This document shows positions 28,035 to 37,858 of a DNA stretch of 64,000 nt, one piece after another. The notes below the pieces were generated by a model, which was given only the letters and a program-made list of their open reading frames with translations, was not told where the DNA came from and ran no database searches. The first letter of the stretch is position 1; each line of letters begins with the position of its first letter. The position numbers were made by a program, and so were the translations under genes. The DNA is from an uncultured Prochlorococcus sp. (lineage in GTDB: Bacteria; Cyanobacteriota; Cyanobacteriia; PCC-6307; Cyanobiaceae). The stretch is from assembly GCA_902536555.1 (NCBI GenBank), contig CACAXR010000002.1, forward strand, positions 45,056 to 109,055, written 5' to 3'.

Positions 28035-29888
28035 CTAGATATAATTCGCCACTTTAACTTCTGATCGGTTAAGCAAATCTTGAATATCTTCAGTGTCTAT
28101 AGTTTCTCTTTCAATCAGCATTTGAGCCATTTCGTCAAGAACAGTTCTATTATCTGATAAAACTTTTTTAGCTCTCTTATAAGCAACATCAACAAGTTCT
28201 GAAACCTCTATATCGACTGTTGCGGCAGTGTCTTCAGAGAAGTCTCTTGTAGAACTCATATCTCTACCGAGAAACATTCCACCTTGAGATTGACCTAGAG
28301 CGACTGGACCTATTTTGTCACTCATACCAAATTTAGTGATCATTTGTCTTGCTACATTGGCAACTTGTTGTAAATCATTTGAAGCTCCGGTTGTTACCTC
28401 TTCTTCTCCATAGACAATTTCTTCAGCGACTCTTCCACCAAGAGCTACAGCCATTTGATTTTGAAGATAAGAACGAGAGTAAAGACCAGATTCCATTCTT
28501 TCTTCACTTGGAGTAAAGAATGTCAAACCTCCGGCTTGACCTCTAGGAATTATTGAAACTTTTGCTACGGGATCATAATCAGGCATTAATGCTCCAACGA
28601 GTGCATGACCAGCTTCGTGATAAGCAACTAATTCTTTTTTCTTATCACTGATGACTCTATCTTTTTTTTCTGGACCTGCCATAACTCTTTCAATGGCATC
28701 ACCGACTTCATCGTTACTTACTTTGTCTAAATCTTTTCTAGCTGCAAGAATTGCTGCTTCATTTAAAAGATTAGCTAAATCTGCACCAGTAAATCCGGGC
28801 GTTCTTCTAGCAACTTTATCTAAGTCAACGTCTTTTGAAAGAGTTTTATCTTTCGCATGAACATTTAATATCTGTAATCTTCCAGCGTAATCTGGTCTAT
28901 CTACTGTCACCTGTCTATCGAATCTTCCAGGGCGCATTAAAGCTGAATCTAAAACATCTGGTCTATTGGTAGCAGCAACTATAATTATTCCTGAATTACC
29001 TTCGAAACCATCCATTTCGGTTAGGAGTTGATTTAATGTTTGTTCTCTTTCATCATTTCCTCCTCCCATACCAGCTCCTCTTTGTCTTCCAACTGCATCT
29101 ATTTCGTCAATGAACACAATGCAAGGAGCGTTCTTTTTAGCTTGTTCAAAAAGATCTCTAACTCTACTAGCTCCAACTCCTACAAACATCTCTACAAACT
29201 CTGAACCAGATATTGAGAAAAAAGGTACACCTGCTTCTCCAGCTACTGCTTTTGCTAGCAATGTTTTTCCTGTACCAGGAGGGCCAACAAGAAGAACTCC
29301 TTTTGGAATTTTTGCTCCTACTGCAGTAAATCTATCTGGGCTCTTAAGAAAATCTACAACTTCTGTGAGTTCTAATTTTGCTCCTTCAACACCAGCAACA
29401 TCTGAAAAGGTTACTTGTGTGGATGGTTCCATTTGCAATCTAGCTTTGCTTTTACCAAAGCTCATGGCAGGGTTACCACCTCCAGCGTTCCCGCTTTGGG
29501 ATCTTCTGAAAAGAAAAAATAATCCTCCAATTAAAAGAACTGGGAAAATCAAGCTACTTATAGCTTGTTGCCATGGGTTAGCTAATTTTGTAGGGGTTAC
29601 AGCAATGTCTACGTTATTTTCGGTTAAGATTTTTAATAAATCTTTGTCGGGGGCTAAATTTACCTCAGATCTGCTTCCATCATTTTCAACAACTTGAGCT
29701 GTGGCATTGTCTGGTGATATTAGGACTCTACTGATTTCTTTATCTTGTACTGCCTCTATAAAATCACTATATCTCAAGGTCTTTGTAGAACTTTCAGTAC
29801 TAGGTTTATCAAAAACTGAAGTACCAATGAAAATTACAGTAATAACAGCTAGGACATAAAGTCCTACGTTTCTCCAACGTTTGTTCAC
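28035..29888 (-). CDS. ftsH: FtsH ATP-dependent zinc metalloprotease
   Basis: A 617-residue membrane AAA+ protease. Two N-terminal membrane spans (about 8-26 and 110-128) flank a lumenal domain. Then follow Walker A GPPGTGKT, Walker [16 protein letters not shown], the second region of homology ([21 protein letters not shown]) and the zinc site HEAGH. The sequence resembles the thylakoid FtsH2/FtsH3 type that degrades photodamaged D1, and psbA lies less than 2 kb away. Which FtsH paralogue this is cannot be settled without a tree. Confidence 0.97.
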   Translation of the reverse strand: MNKRWRNVGLYVLAVITVIFIGTSVFDKPSTESSTKTLRYSDFIEAVQDKEISRVLISPDNATAQVVENDGSRSEVNLAPDKDLLKILTENNVDIAVTPTKLANPWQQAISSLIFPVLLIGGLFFLFRRSQSGNAGGGNPAMSFGKSKARLQMEPSTQVTFSDVAGVEGAKLELTEVVDFLKSPDRFTAVGAKIPKGVLLVGPPGTGKTLLAKAVAGEAGVPFFSISGSEFVEMFVGVGASRVRDLFEQAKKNAPCIVFIDEIDAVGRQRGAGMGGGNDEREQTLNQLLTEMDGFEGNSGIIIVAATNRPDVLDSALMRPGRFDRQVTVDRPDYAGRLQILNVHAKDKTLSKDVDLDKVARRTPGFTGADLANLLNEAAILAARKDLDKVSNDEVGDAIERVMAGPEKKDRVISDKKKELVAYHEAGHALVGALMPDYDPVAKVSIIPRGQAGGLTFFTPSEERMESGLYSRSYLQNQMAVALGGRVAEEIVYGEEEVTTGASNDLQQVANVARQMITKFGMSDKIGPVALGQSQGGMFLGRDMSSTRDFSEDTAATVDIEVSELVDVAYKRAKKVLSDNRTVLDEMAQMLIERETIDTEDIQDLLNRSEVKVANYI

Positions 29889-29898
29889 GATAAAAAAT

Positions 29899-29940
29899 TC
29901 TTAATAATTCTATAATACTAATAATAAAACATTATTAAGA
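29899..29940 (-). terminator. weak AT-rich terminator candidate after sat
   Basis: TCTTAATAAT (29899-29908) and ATTATTAAGA (29931-29940) are perfect 10-bp complementary arms. On the minus strand the second arm is followed by ATTTTTT. The hairpin overlaps the sat stop region and has a 22-base loop and no GC-rich core, so efficiency would be low; partial readthrough into ftsH is likely. Confidence 0.35.
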
Positions 29941-31110
29941 GCGTCTTAGAACATCTACTACACTTTTGAATGCGAACCATTCAGGAATTGGTTCGCCATT
30001 CCTCAATTTCTTTCTAAATTCAGTACCACTAAGTTTCATAATTTCATAATTAAATTCTTTCGCTTCTTCGGCTGTTATATATCCTTTTTCCTTCGTATAA
30101 ACTAAATTTTTTGAAGGAACAATTTGCATCATCAATTCATCTGCACACTTATTCGCAAAATTCTGGGCATCATATGGACCATAAAAATCTTCACCAGTTG
30201 ATGACGACTTACAACCAGCCATATCTCTACCAATAATAAAGTGGGTGCAGCCATAATTTCTTCTGATTATCATATGTTGAAGAGCTTCTCTTGGCCCTGC
30301 CATATGCATTGAATAAGGTAAAAAAGCCCATTTTATTCTTTCATCAGATATTTCCCCTTCTAATTCTTTGTATGTCAAATATCTAACTTTTCCAGGGATA
30401 TCATCTTGTTGAGTTGGCCCACAAGTTGGATGAACTAAAACAACTGATTGAGAGGAGACATTATCTGAAAGTAAGGCATTAGTAAATAATTCATAATGTG
30501 CTCTATGAATTGGATTTCTGCATTGAAATGCAACTACATCATGATTTGAGGGCAGTGTAGATCTAACTTCTTCTGGGGTTTTGCAGGGGAATTCTCTAAT
30601 TGGTAGTTCAAAACCATAAACTCTTCCACCTATATAAAATCTCCCTCTCTCGTTAAAAATCATTTTAACAGCAGGATGATCTAAAGAATTAGTCCCATAA
30701 CAAAGTTCAGCTTCTAAGGATTTGTCAGGCTCCCATTTAGAGCTAACTTCTAAAACTGCTATTTTTTGTTTTTTATAAGTAAGTAATATTGTCTCTCCAG
30801 CTTTTACTTTTTCATTATTTGAATCAAATACAATGGGCAAGCCAAAAAGCAACCCGTTTGTATTTCTATTATTTTTAATTACCGAATTGTAGTTATTTTC
30901 ATCCATAAAACCTTCCAGTGGAGAAAAAGCTCCAACCATCAAAAGTTCTACATCACATGCATTTCTCTCGCTGCATTCAAACTCATAAGTAGCTTTAGAG
31001 ATAAAATCACTTTTAAGGTTTTTATCTTTAATAAATAAATTTTTTAGTTCCCCTCCATAAGGCGGTATTAGTCCATTATTTTCTGTTTTAGTTTTTTGTT
31101 GTAATTCCAT
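29935..31110 (-). CDS. sat: ATP sulfurylase (sulfate adenylyltransferase)
   Basis: Activates sulfate to APS in assimilation. The 391-residue monofunctional protein shows the PUA-like N-terminal domain and catalytic motifs QCRNPIHRAHYEL (the QxRNP and HxxH nucleotide site), VHPTCGPTQQDD, GRDMAGC and the C-terminal SGTEFRKKLRNGEPIPEWF. The APS kinase-like C-terminal domain of fungal enzymes is absent. Downstream of psbO, separated by a good terminator. Confidence 0.97.
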   Translation of the reverse strand: MELQQKTKTENNGLIPPYGGELKNLFIKDKNLKSDFISKATYEFECSERNACDVELLMVGAFSPLEGFMDENNYNSVIKNNRNTNGLLFGLPIVFDSNNEKVKAGETILLTYKKQKIAVLEVSSKWEPDKSLEAELCYGTNSLDHPAVKMIFNERGRFYIGGRVYGFELPIREFPCKTPEEVRSTLPSNHDVVAFQCRNPIHRAHYELFTNALLSDNVSSQSVVLVHPTCGPTQQDDIPGKVRYLTYKELEGEISDERIKWAFLPYSMHMAGPREALQHMIIRRNYGCTHFIIGRDMAGCKSSSTGEDFYGPYDAQNFANKCADELMMQIVPSKNLVYTKEKGYITAEEAKEFNYEIMKLSGTEFRKKLRNGEPIPEWFAFKSVVDVLRRS

Positions 31111-31139
31111 TTTTAAATTTATAAAGAAAAATTTTGAAA

Positions 31140-31169
31140 AAAAAAAGAGGGGTTTAACCCCCTTTTTTT
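31140..31169 (-). terminator. psbO intrinsic terminator
   Basis: GGGG (31149-31152) pairs with CCCC (31158-31161) around TTTAA, with A-runs on the plus-strand left side and T-runs on the right, so it reads as a terminator on the minus strand 12-35 bases after the psbO stop. Confidence 0.88.
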
Positions 31170-31181
31170 CTTAAATAAGAT

Positions 31182-31976
31182 TTATGCCTTTCTTCCGTAA
31201 AGCTCCCCGATTATTTTTACATCAAGTGGATCCTTTGAACCCATATCAGTATCTGAAGGTTGGATAGCTTCAAAAGTACCAGCAAACTCGTCTGTGTCAG
31301 AATCTACATTGTTGATTAAAAGTGTAATAACGCCTGTACCGTTTACATCAACTTTAATATTTTCTTTTGCAAGTTCTTCATCATCTCCTCCTAATGCAAC
31401 TAAACCTTGAGCATATTCAACACCAGTATTTTTAGCTCTTGCCTTAGGATCTAGAAAATCGCCAGTTCTGTAATTAGGTGTAAATGTTGAACCACTAACC
31501 TCAGTGCCTGGCTCTATAGATGTAGGTAAATCAGCTGTAAGATCTTTTGCTGAGAATGCAAATGGAACCTCTAAGCCACCAGGAGTTAATACAGTAATAA
31601 GTTGAAAATCAATTCCACCTTTTTCTGTGAAAGTTCCTGAATCTATATCTCCATAAACTTCTGTCACTGTGGTGTTATTTCTGGGACTAATAATTTTTGT
31701 AGAAACAAATTCTGCAGCTTTTCGTTTTGTCCCGGGCACTTTTACATAAACTTCTGTTGGATGCATGCATATTCCTTTAAGGCTATCTCCATTCCCTAGA
31801 GATATTGATCCGATAAGAGATGAGTCTAATGTAGGGCAATCATTAGCTTTTCCTGTGTTTACAACATCTGTGAATTGTGCGTTTCCTCTTTCAGAAAAAG
31901 CAAATGTTTTAACAGGCACGAAAGCAAAAGTTATACAAATTGAAATAACAAAAGCTAAGAAAGAACGAATTCTCAT
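31182..31976 (-). CDS. psbO: photosystem II manganese-stabilising protein PsbO
   Basis: The extrinsic lumenal subunit that stabilises the oxygen-evolving cluster. The mature part has the PsbO signatures CPTLDSS, the paired cysteine in LKGICMHPTEVYVK, and GGIDFQLITVLTPGGLEVPFAFSAKDLTADLP. I start it at the ATG at 31976, because this puts a classic signal peptide (MRIRSF, a hydrophobic core, and cleavage after TFA) at the N terminus and gives 264 residues; an in-frame ATG at 32021 would add 15 polar residues before the signal. The gap up to coaBC (31977-32193) holds only AT-rich leader sequence. Confidence 0.95.
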   Translation of the reverse strand: MRIRSFLAFVISICITFAFVPVKTFAFSERGNAQFTDVVNTGKANDCPTLDSSLIGSISLGNGDSLKGICMHPTEVYVKVPGTKRKAAEFVSTKIISPRNNTTVTEVYGDIDSGTFTEKGGIDFQLITVLTPGGLEVPFAFSAKDLTADLPTSIEPGTEVSGSTFTPNYRTGDFLDPKARAKNTGVEYAQGLVALGGDDEELAKENIKVDVNGTGVITLLINNVDSDTDEFAGTFEAIQPSDTDMGSKDPLDVKIIGELYGRKA

Positions 31977-32193
31977 AATTAAAGTTGCAGTAAAGTTCTG
32001 TGACGATAGATTAAAGGTCATCTAAATAGTTTAGTACGGATATTACAAGGGAAAGGACCATAAAAGATAGGACTTTTAAATCCTCGAAACAACCCGTAGC
32101 TTTTTGGATTTTAAAAAACTGGAATTATTTTAAGCTATCACATTATTTTTAATGATTAAGATTACAAAAAAATACAAATTAAGAAATTTTTTT

Positions 32194-33450
32194 TTATTTT
32201 TTTAATGAAATAACTTGGGTTATTAATTTATTTGCCAAATCAATTTTTGATGTTTTTTTAATATAATATTCCATATTGTTCGCATCAAAGAGCCAACCCT
32301 CATTTTGTGCTAAAAAGCCAAATCCTTGGCCTTCAAGATCAATTGGATTTGCGAATAGATAATCACAACCCTTTTGAATAATCTTTTGCTTTATTGTTAT
32401 TCTTGCTTCTTCGATAGATCCTGTAAAAGCACAAAAGCCTACAAAAACTTGGTTATCTTTTTTTGATTTACTAACTGTTTTTAAAATATCAGGGACTAGC
32501 TCAAAGTTTTTGTTCAAATGTTCATTAATTTTATTTTTTTGAATTTTAGCTGAAGTATCTGAGGTTATTTTAAAATCAGATACTGCTGCATTCATGAAAA
32601 AATAATCACAAGTTGATATTTCATTATTAAGTGCCCTAATTAAATCAACACTAGTTTCAATTTCATATCTTTTTATTCCATCAGTAAGATTCTTATCGAT
32701 TTTTAAAGGGCCATGGACATATTTTACTTGTGCTCCTCTGAACCTCGCTACTTGAGAAAGAAGTAGGCCCATAGCTCCTGAACTTTTGTTAGTAATGTGT
32801 CTTGCCGCGTCAATTTTCTCTGAGGTACACCCTCCAGTTATTAAAATTTGTTTATTAAGTAAATCTTTGCGATATTCATTTTGTTTGTGTGAAGCTATAA
32901 ATTCAAGAGCTAATTCAATTAGATCATTTGGAGGTATCTTACCGATGCCAATAGCATCACACGCTAAGAGGCCTTCACTTGGTTGCAAAGACAAAACATT
33001 TTCATAATTCTGTAGATTCTCATAATTTTTTTGGACAGCTTTATTTAGCCACATTTGTGTATTCATTGCTGGTGCAACAATAATTGGCTTAATATTTGCT
33101 ATTAAGATGCTTGGGATTAATCCCTCTGCATTTCCAGTTACCCATTTTGCTAATGTTGTGGCTGTTAAAGGCGCAATGATTAAAATATCAGCCCAATTAT
33201 TTAGTTCTATGTGAAGAGGTGTTGATTGACTATTTGACCATTGATCATTATCTAAAATGCAAGGGTTTCTACTCAAGATAGAGAGAGAAAGAGGCTTTAT
33301 TAATTTTTCTGCTTTTTCAGACAAAACGCATCTTATTTCATAATTTTCTTTCGCTAATTGGCTAACTAATAATGGAATTCTTACAGCTGCAATACTCCCT
33401 GTTATTAATAACAAAACCTTTATTTTAGAGTCCTTACTTTTAGTTTTCAT
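32194..33450 (-). CDS. coaBC: bifunctional phosphopantothenoylcysteine decarboxylase/synthetase
   Basis: A two-domain, 418-residue CoaBC (Dfp) for coenzyme A synthesis. The N-terminal CoaC flavoprotein decarboxylase has ITGSIAAVRIP, the PAMNTQMW motif and the active-site cysteine near residue 164 (GLLACDAIGIGK). The CoaB ligase domain begins at about 195 with ILITGGCTSEKIDAARHITNKSSGAMG and contains KIQKNK. Overlaps the DUF2555 gene by 11 bases. Confidence 0.95.
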   Translation of the reverse strand: MKTKSKDSKIKVLLLITGSIAAVRIPLLVSQLAKENYEIRCVLSEKAEKLIKPLSLSILSRNPCILDNDQWSNSQSTPLHIELNNWADILIIAPLTATTLAKWVTGNAEGLIPSILIANIKPIIVAPAMNTQMWLNKAVQKNYENLQNYENVLSLQPSEGLLACDAIGIGKIPPNDLIELALEFIASHKQNEYRKDLLNKQILITGGCTSEKIDAARHITNKSSGAMGLLLSQVARFRGAQVKYVHGPLKIDKNLTDGIKRYEIETSVDLIRALNNEISTCDYFFMNAAVSDFKITSDTSAKIQKNKINEHLNKNFELVPDILKTVSKSKKDNQVFVGFCAFTGSIEEARITIKQKIIQKGCDYLFANPIDLEGQGFGFLAQNEGWLFDANNMEYYIKKTSKIDLANKLITQVISLKK

Positions 33451-33661
33451 CGAAAGGTTCCTGATCGAGAAGATGGATATAATTAGTTGTTAATTCAGGT
33501 CTATTGATGGCAAGAGCCCTCAGTAAGTGCCAATCTTTTAAACCATCAAATGGAGTATTATAGTTATCTTCCTCTAGTCTCCTTGCGAGCTCAAGGGTCA
33601 TTTCTTCATCAAAAGAATTTACTAGTTCCTCACTTATTTGATTTTCAGAAATGAATTTCAT
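33440..33661 (-). CDS. DUF2555 protein
   Basis: A small cyanobacterial protein of unknown function. The conserved block LARRLEEDNYNTPFDGLKDWHLLRALAINRPEL, followed by YIHLLDQEPFDE, is typical of DUF2555. I use the ATG at 33661 (73 residues); a TTG 15 bases further upstream is also in frame. Its 3' end overlaps the coaBC start by 11 bases, so translation is coupled. Confidence 0.85.
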   Translation of the reverse strand: MKFISENQISEELVNSFDEEMTLELARRLEEDNYNTPFDGLKDWHLLRALAINRPELTTNYIHLLDQEPFDEN

Positions 33662-33879
33662 ATTGAGTAAAGACAATATATTCTAATAATAAAGCCTCAA
33701 GTAATTTTTTAAAATTGATATAAGTGTTAAGAAAATATTTTAAGGATTTGAAAAATTTTAATATTCATAATCTTTTCAAATTATTGTTAGGTAATTTATG
33801 TTCATTCTCAATCATAAATATGCAATCTCTCCTTTTCAAAAATATTCTCTCTTAAAATATTACTGTCATTATTTATCTC

Positions 33880-34080
33880 ATGTCACAAACCAAAAGAGAG
33901 CAAGTCATTAGTCACATACGCTATTTAAGACAAGAGCTCAGAGAAATCCATTTAGGAATAAAAGAGGATGATCTTTTCCCTGATCCAGGCGAATTGAGAG
34001 GATTAATGGCTCAGTTTGAAGCATTACTTGAATTAATAGAAGGAAATACTAAAATTCAATCAAACTCTGAAGCGGCTTAG
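33880..34080 (+). CDS. small helical protein, function unknown
   Basis: A 66-residue soluble, mostly helical protein with the segments HIRYLRQELREIHLG, FPDPGELRGLMAQFEALLELIEG and a polar tail. No family name known to me; it looks like a conserved picocyanobacterial protein. Followed 11 bases later by ycf20 on the same strand. The gap upstream (33662-33879) shows only an imperfect ATTTGAAAA/TTTTCAAAT dyad (33746-33781). Confidence 0.75.
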   Translation: MSQTKREQVISHIRYLRQELREIHLGIKEDDLFPDPGELRGLMAQFEALLELIEGNTKIQSNSEAA

Positions 34081-34091
34081 TTAAATACAAA

Positions 34092-34433
34092 ATGGTTGTT
34101 AAACCTCAAAAAACAAAATTTCAGCTAAAAATTGTGGAAAATATTCAGACATTAAGTATTTGGGCTAATAATCCATGGCGAAGATATTCAATTTCTTTGA
34201 TTACACTTTTAATTGGTTACTTCATTGGAAGTTCTATTGGTATGGTAAGTGCCGTTGTGGAACTAATGGATCCTGTATCTGCTTTCTTATCAGTAGTTTT
34301 TATAGAGATTTTAATAGTTCTAAGAAGAAATTTTAGATTTGAAAGGGAAAAAAAATTTTTAGTACTTTTTTTAGATTCTCTTAGATTAGGATTGTTTTAT
34401 GGTTTCTTTACGGAAAGTCTAAAGTTGCTATAA
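34092..34433 (+). CDS. ycf20: Ycf20-family (DUF565) membrane protein
   Basis: A 113-residue protein with the Ycf20 pattern: NPWRRYSISLITLLIGYFIGSSIG at about 32-55, a second hydrophobic segment (about 65-85), and a C-terminal RLGLFYGFFTESLKLL. Ycf20 occurs in cyanobacteria and plastids, where mutants are altered in photoprotection; the biochemical role is unknown. Convergent with pyrB, with 2 bases between the stops. Confidence 0.88.
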   Translation: MVVKPQKTKFQLKIVENIQTLSIWANNPWRRYSISLITLLIGYFIGSSIGMVSAVVELMDPVSAFLSVVFIEILIVLRRNFRFEREKKFLVLFLDSLRLGLFYGFFTESLKLL

Positions 34434-34435
34434 AT

Positions 34436-35452
34436 TTATTCTTTGTATTTCTGTAATAGATAAAGCAATGCCATTCTTATAGGGATACCATTTGAAACTT
34501 GATTATTAATTAAGCAATTAGGATATTTATCTACTACTTTACTACTTATTTCAATATCTCTATTAATAGGACCAGGATGGAGAATTGGAATTTCCTTATT
34601 ATTCAAAGATAATTTCTCTGGGGTTAAGCCATAATCCAAACTATATGAATCAATGCTACTAAGTAAATTCTCCATCATTCTTTCTTTCTGAATTCTCAAA
34701 ACAATAATCGCATCTGCAATTTTTATTGACTCTTCCAATGATCTAGAAATTGTTATGGAACCTCTTGATTTAACAGGATCTTTTATTTGATTTGGCGCAG
34801 GCGTTTTTAAAAAATTAATAAATTCATCAGGTATTAATGTCTTAGGACCACATAAGATTATGTCTGCACCGAATGCACTTAAAGCCCAAAGATTAGATCT
34901 GGCAACCCTTGAATGATTAACGTCTCCAATTATTAAAATCTTTTTGGAATTTAAAACCTCTGGATTTAGTGTTTTTTTGGAAAAGAATTTTATTAATGTA
35001 TAGATGTCAAGCAATCCTTGGCTAGGGTGACTGTGTAATCCATCTCCAGCATTTAGAACTGAAGTCTTGGAATTTATTGCATCAAGTTTTTTAGCGATCT
35101 CAAAGGTTATATAACTTGATGAATGTCTGATAACTAATGTATCAGCCCCCATAGCAGAATAAGTTATGGCTGTATCAATTATTGTTTCGCCTTTTGTTAA
35201 AGAACTCGAGGATGGAGCAAACGTTTGGACATCAGCAGAAAGCCTTTTTGCTGCAAGCTCAAAACTATTTTTTGTTCTTGTACTAGGTTCAAAAAATAAA
35301 GAAGTTACCAAAGTCCCTTGTAAGGCCGGTATCTTTTTCGTTCCTGCATTCTTTAGTGCATCAAACCTATTAGCTAATTCAAATACTGACTCATAATCTT
35401 TAATTGAAAAATTAGCTAGTGTGTGGATATGTTTATGAGGCCAAATTTGCAT
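34436..35452 (-). CDS. pyrB: aspartate carbamoyltransferase catalytic subunit
   Basis: Makes carbamoyl-aspartate in pyrimidine synthesis. The 338-residue protein has the carbamoyl-phosphate site [24 protein letters not shown], the aspartate-site RIQKER and [11 protein letters not shown]. Length is normal. Upstream is the alkyladenine glycosylase frame on the same strand. Confidence 0.97.
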   Translation of the reverse strand: MQIWPHKHIHTLANFSIKDYESVFELANRFDALKNAGTKKIPALQGTLVTSLFFEPSTRTKNSFELAAKRLSADVQTFAPSSSSLTKGETIIDTAITYSAMGADTLVIRHSSSYITFEIAKKLDAINSKTSVLNAGDGLHSHPSQGLLDIYTLIKFFSKKTLNPEVLNSKKILIIGDVNHSRVARSNLWALSAFGADIILCGPKTLIPDEFINFLKTPAPNQIKDPVKSRGSITISRSLEESIKIADAIIVLRIQKERMMENLLSSIDSYSLDYGLTPEKLSLNNKEIPILHPGPINRDIEISSKVVDKYPNCLINNQVSNGIPIRMALLYLLQKYKE

Positions 35453-35472
35453 TATTTTTAAAAGATAAATGA

Positions 35473-36057
35473 TTATTGAAATTTAGGTGTTCTGTCACCT
35501 TTTAATCTTTTACTTACACTCCTACTATTTTTGAGATACCAACGCCATTTTATATTTTTTGCCTTTGATATGCCAATTCTCGTAGTTTGAATAAGATCTT
35601 TTTCTTCTAGAATGGTTTCTCTTGGAGAAATACATAATGATTTGTTATTAAGAACTTCAAGTGAGTTAAATGAAATGTCTACGCTGAATGTCTTAGTGAC
35701 TAGTCCAGGTCCAGAAGCTAATCTTTCATTATTTTTAGAGATAAAAACTGATCTTATTAATACACCACTCGCAAAATTTTCTTTATCAGTAACTATGTTT
35801 AAACAATGATGAATGCCATAAGATTTGTAAATATAAAATGTGCCAGGTTTGCCAAATAATGATTTGTTTGACTCAGTCATTTTGCGGTAGCCATGACAGG
35901 CCTCTTCTTCCTGTGAATATGCTTCAGTTTCAACAATAACCCCCTTAAATTGATCTATCTCATTATTTTTTTTTATGAGGTGACAGCCTATTAAATCAGG
36001 GGCAACAAGTTTAGAGTGTCGATAAAAAAAATTTTTTGGAAATAATTCTTCTTCTAT
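35473..36057 (-). CDS. alkyladenine DNA glycosylase (Aag/Mpg family), no standard start codon
   Basis: Removes alkylated purines from DNA. The part after the first ATG (35880) is [25 protein letters not shown] and the C-terminal half, but the same frame stays open upstream to a TGA at 36061-36063. This upstream 60 codons encode the family's N terminus, including [21 protein letters not shown] and the catalytic segment [18 protein letters not shown]. An ATG start at 35880 would lose the catalytic glutamate. No ATG, GTG or TTG lies in the upstream part; the second codon after the stop is ATA (36057-36055), giving 194 residues, the usual family length. Either ATA initiates, or the start codon was lost. 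Confidence 0.75.
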   Translation of the reverse strand: MEEELFPKNFFYRHSKLVAPDLIGCHLIKKNNEIDQFKGVIVETEAYSQEEEACHGYRKMTESNKSLFGKPGTFYIYKSYGIHHCLNIVTDKENFASGVLIRSVFISKNNERLASGPGLVTKTFSVDISFNSLEVLNNKSLCISPRETILEEKDLIQTTRIGISKAKNIKWRWYLKNSRSVSKRLKGDRTPKFQ

Positions 36058-36230
36058 TTTTCAAAATTTATCTAATAACATATTTAGCTGAGAAAAATAA
36101 TAAAGGCTATTAATTGATATAGATTTTCAAAAAGATGTGATTATTTTTTTTAAATTTTTCGAAATTCAAATGATATGCAAATAAGATGCTCTTAATAAAC
36201 TATTATTTAAGTAAGAAAGATCTTAATGGT

Positions 36231-36524
36231 ATGACAAAAATAACTAAAGAGGAAGTAAAAAAAGTTGCTCATTTAGCGAGATTAGAACTTAACGAGAATG
36301 AAATTAATAATCATGCAGAACAATTAGAAAAGATATTGGACTATATAAGACAACTTGAAAAAATTGATACAGATGACATCCCCTGTACAACAAGAGCTAT
36401 AGAAGTTATTAATGCATTTAGAAAAGACGAAAAGAAAAATTCTGATATAAATGAAGAGCTTTTAGAATTGGGTCCATCGAGAGAAGATAAATATTTTAAA
36501 GTACCAAAAATTATTAATGAATGA
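36231..36524 (+). CDS. gatC: aspartyl/glutamyl-tRNA amidotransferase subunit C
   Basis: The small subunit of the GatCAB amidotransferase that makes Gln-tRNA(Gln) and Asn-tRNA from mischarged tRNAs. I use the ATG at 36231, giving MTKITKEEVKKVAHLARLELNENE and 97 residues, the family norm; the longer in-frame ATG at 36186 adds 15 non-conserved residues. The C-terminal LGPSREDKYFKVPKIINE is typical. Confidence 0.93.
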   Translation: MTKITKEEVKKVAHLARLELNENEINNHAEQLEKILDYIRQLEKIDTDDIPCTTRAIEVINAFRKDEKKNSDINEELLELGPSREDKYFKVPKIINE

Positions 36525-36529
36525 GTTAA

Positions 36530-37561
36530 CTATTTGCTTCCAATAAATGTTTTGTTGACTATTTTTAATAAAAATTTTTTTATTTTAAAGCCTGGATATA
36601 AATTTATGATTTTTCTTATTTTCCCCCTCTTTTTGCTATGACTCCTTACACCTATTAATAAATCATAAATAAAGTTAAAAATGTCATCTTTACTTTCAAA
36701 TATCCCAACCCTTTGAGGGGAGCCTTTTTTATCCAATAATGGTTTAGTTTTTTCATAAGCTATTTTATATTCAAACCAAGGAATCGAAGGCCAAAGATGA
36801 TGAATGAGATGATAATTTTGTCCCATTATTAATAAATTCATGAATTTACTTGGATAAACTCGAGAATTTATCCATTTATTCCTTGATCGAAATGGTCTAT
36901 GGGGTAAATAATCAAAGAATATTCCTAAAGTGACTCCTACCATTAATGCCGGGCCGAACCATAAATTATAAATTAAATTCATAAAGTCAAATCTCAAACC
37001 TGCCAAGATAATTGTTATAAATATGGATCTTTCAATTCCCCATTGAAGTAATTCATATCTTCGCCAAAGTTTTCTTTGAAAGAAAAACACCTCATGGTAA
37101 AAAAATCTTGGAGCAATTAGCCAAATTGGACCAAAGGTACTGACAATATGATCTGGATCATTTTTGGGGTGATTTACGTGGATATGATGCTGTAAATGAA
37201 CTCTCGTAAAAACTGGGAAGCTAAACCCTAATAGAATTGCTGAGCCATGACCCATTGCTTGATTTATCCAAGGAACTGGATGAGCAGCTTTGTGACAAGC
37301 ATCATGAATAACAGTACCTTCAATATGTAAAGCTAAAAACGCAGTGGCTACAAGTAAAGGTAAAGGCCAAACACCTCTATACCATTGCCATATGCTAAGA
37401 AAAGCAAGAAAATAACCACCAAAAAATAAACCTAATGTTGGATTCCAAAAACTTGGCGGATCTACGTAATTTTTAATCTCTTTTTGCCAATTAAATGTTT
37501 TTGAAGAATTAGTATTTTTCGTTGTATTTTTACTGGTTAAGTTTGAAATCGTTTCTTTTAT
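36530..37561 (-). CDS. crtR: beta-carotene hydroxylase CrtR, no standard start codon
   Basis: A di-iron membrane hydroxylase making zeaxanthin, the main photoprotective carotenoid here. The three histidine boxes are HDACHKAAH, HLQHHIHVNH and HLIHH. The first box and two membrane spans lie upstream of the first ATG (37255), in a frame open back to a TAA at 37565-37567. This upstream stretch reads IKNYVDPPSFWNPTLGLFF and is clearly coding, so translation must start before it, yet it has no ATG, GTG or TTG. The second codon after the stop is ATA (37561-37559), giving 343 residues; an ATT lies four codons later. Convergent with gatC. Confidence 0.85.
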   Translation of the reverse strand: MKETISNLTSKNTTKNTNSSKTFNWQKEIKNYVDPPSFWNPTLGLFFGGYFLAFLSIWQWYRGVWPLPLLVATAFLALHIEGTVIHDACHKAAHPVPWINQAMGHGSAILLGFSFPVFTRVHLQHHIHVNHPKNDPDHIVSTFGPIWLIAPRFFYHEVFFFQRKLWRRYELLQWGIERSIFITIILAGLRFDFMNLIYNLWFGPALMVGVTLGIFFDYLPHRPFRSRNKWINSRVYPSKFMNLLIMGQNYHLIHHLWPSIPWFEYKIAYEKTKPLLDKKGSPQRVGIFESKDDIFNFIYDLLIGVRSHSKKRGKIRKIINLYPGFKIKKFLLKIVNKTFIGSK

Positions 37562-37717
37562 TCTTTAAATAATATAACTAATATTTTAAGATGATTGCAT
37601 GTTCAAACATAAAAAATTTCTTTTAAGAGATTTTTAATTTAATTTAATGTGTCAAATTAATCATCTTAAGAAAAAAAATTTTTAAAATAAACCTCTTTCA
37701 ATTATTATTTTATTTGA

Positions 37718-37799
37718 GCGGTCGTGGCGGAATTGGTAGACGCGCGAGTTTTAGGTACTCGTATCTTAGGGTGTGGGAGTTCAAGTCTCCCCGACCGCA
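37718..37799 (+). tRNA. tRNA-Leu (anticodon UAG)
   Basis: An 82-base class II tRNA. The acceptor GCGGTCG pairs with CGACCGC and the discriminator is A. The anticodon stem CGAGT/ACTCG holds the loop TTTAGGT (anticodon TAG), followed by a long variable arm and the T arm GGGAG-TTCAAGT-CTCCC. CCA is not encoded. Confidence 0.97.
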
Positions 37800-37858
37800 C
37801 TTAAGGGAATTTTGATAGATAGTTTGCTTATCCATATCAACTCTTATAATTTAATAAA

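Noticed and set aside
29110..29697. Long plus-strand frame (195 residues) opposite ftsH
   Set aside because: Lies wholly inside the certain ftsH gene, has no domain pattern and a proline- and serine-rich shadow composition.
33746..33781. ATTTGAAAA / TTTTCAAAT inverted repeat upstream of the 66-residue gene
   Set aside because: Arms are short, purely AT-biased and 18 bases apart; likely chance in such AT-rich sequence.
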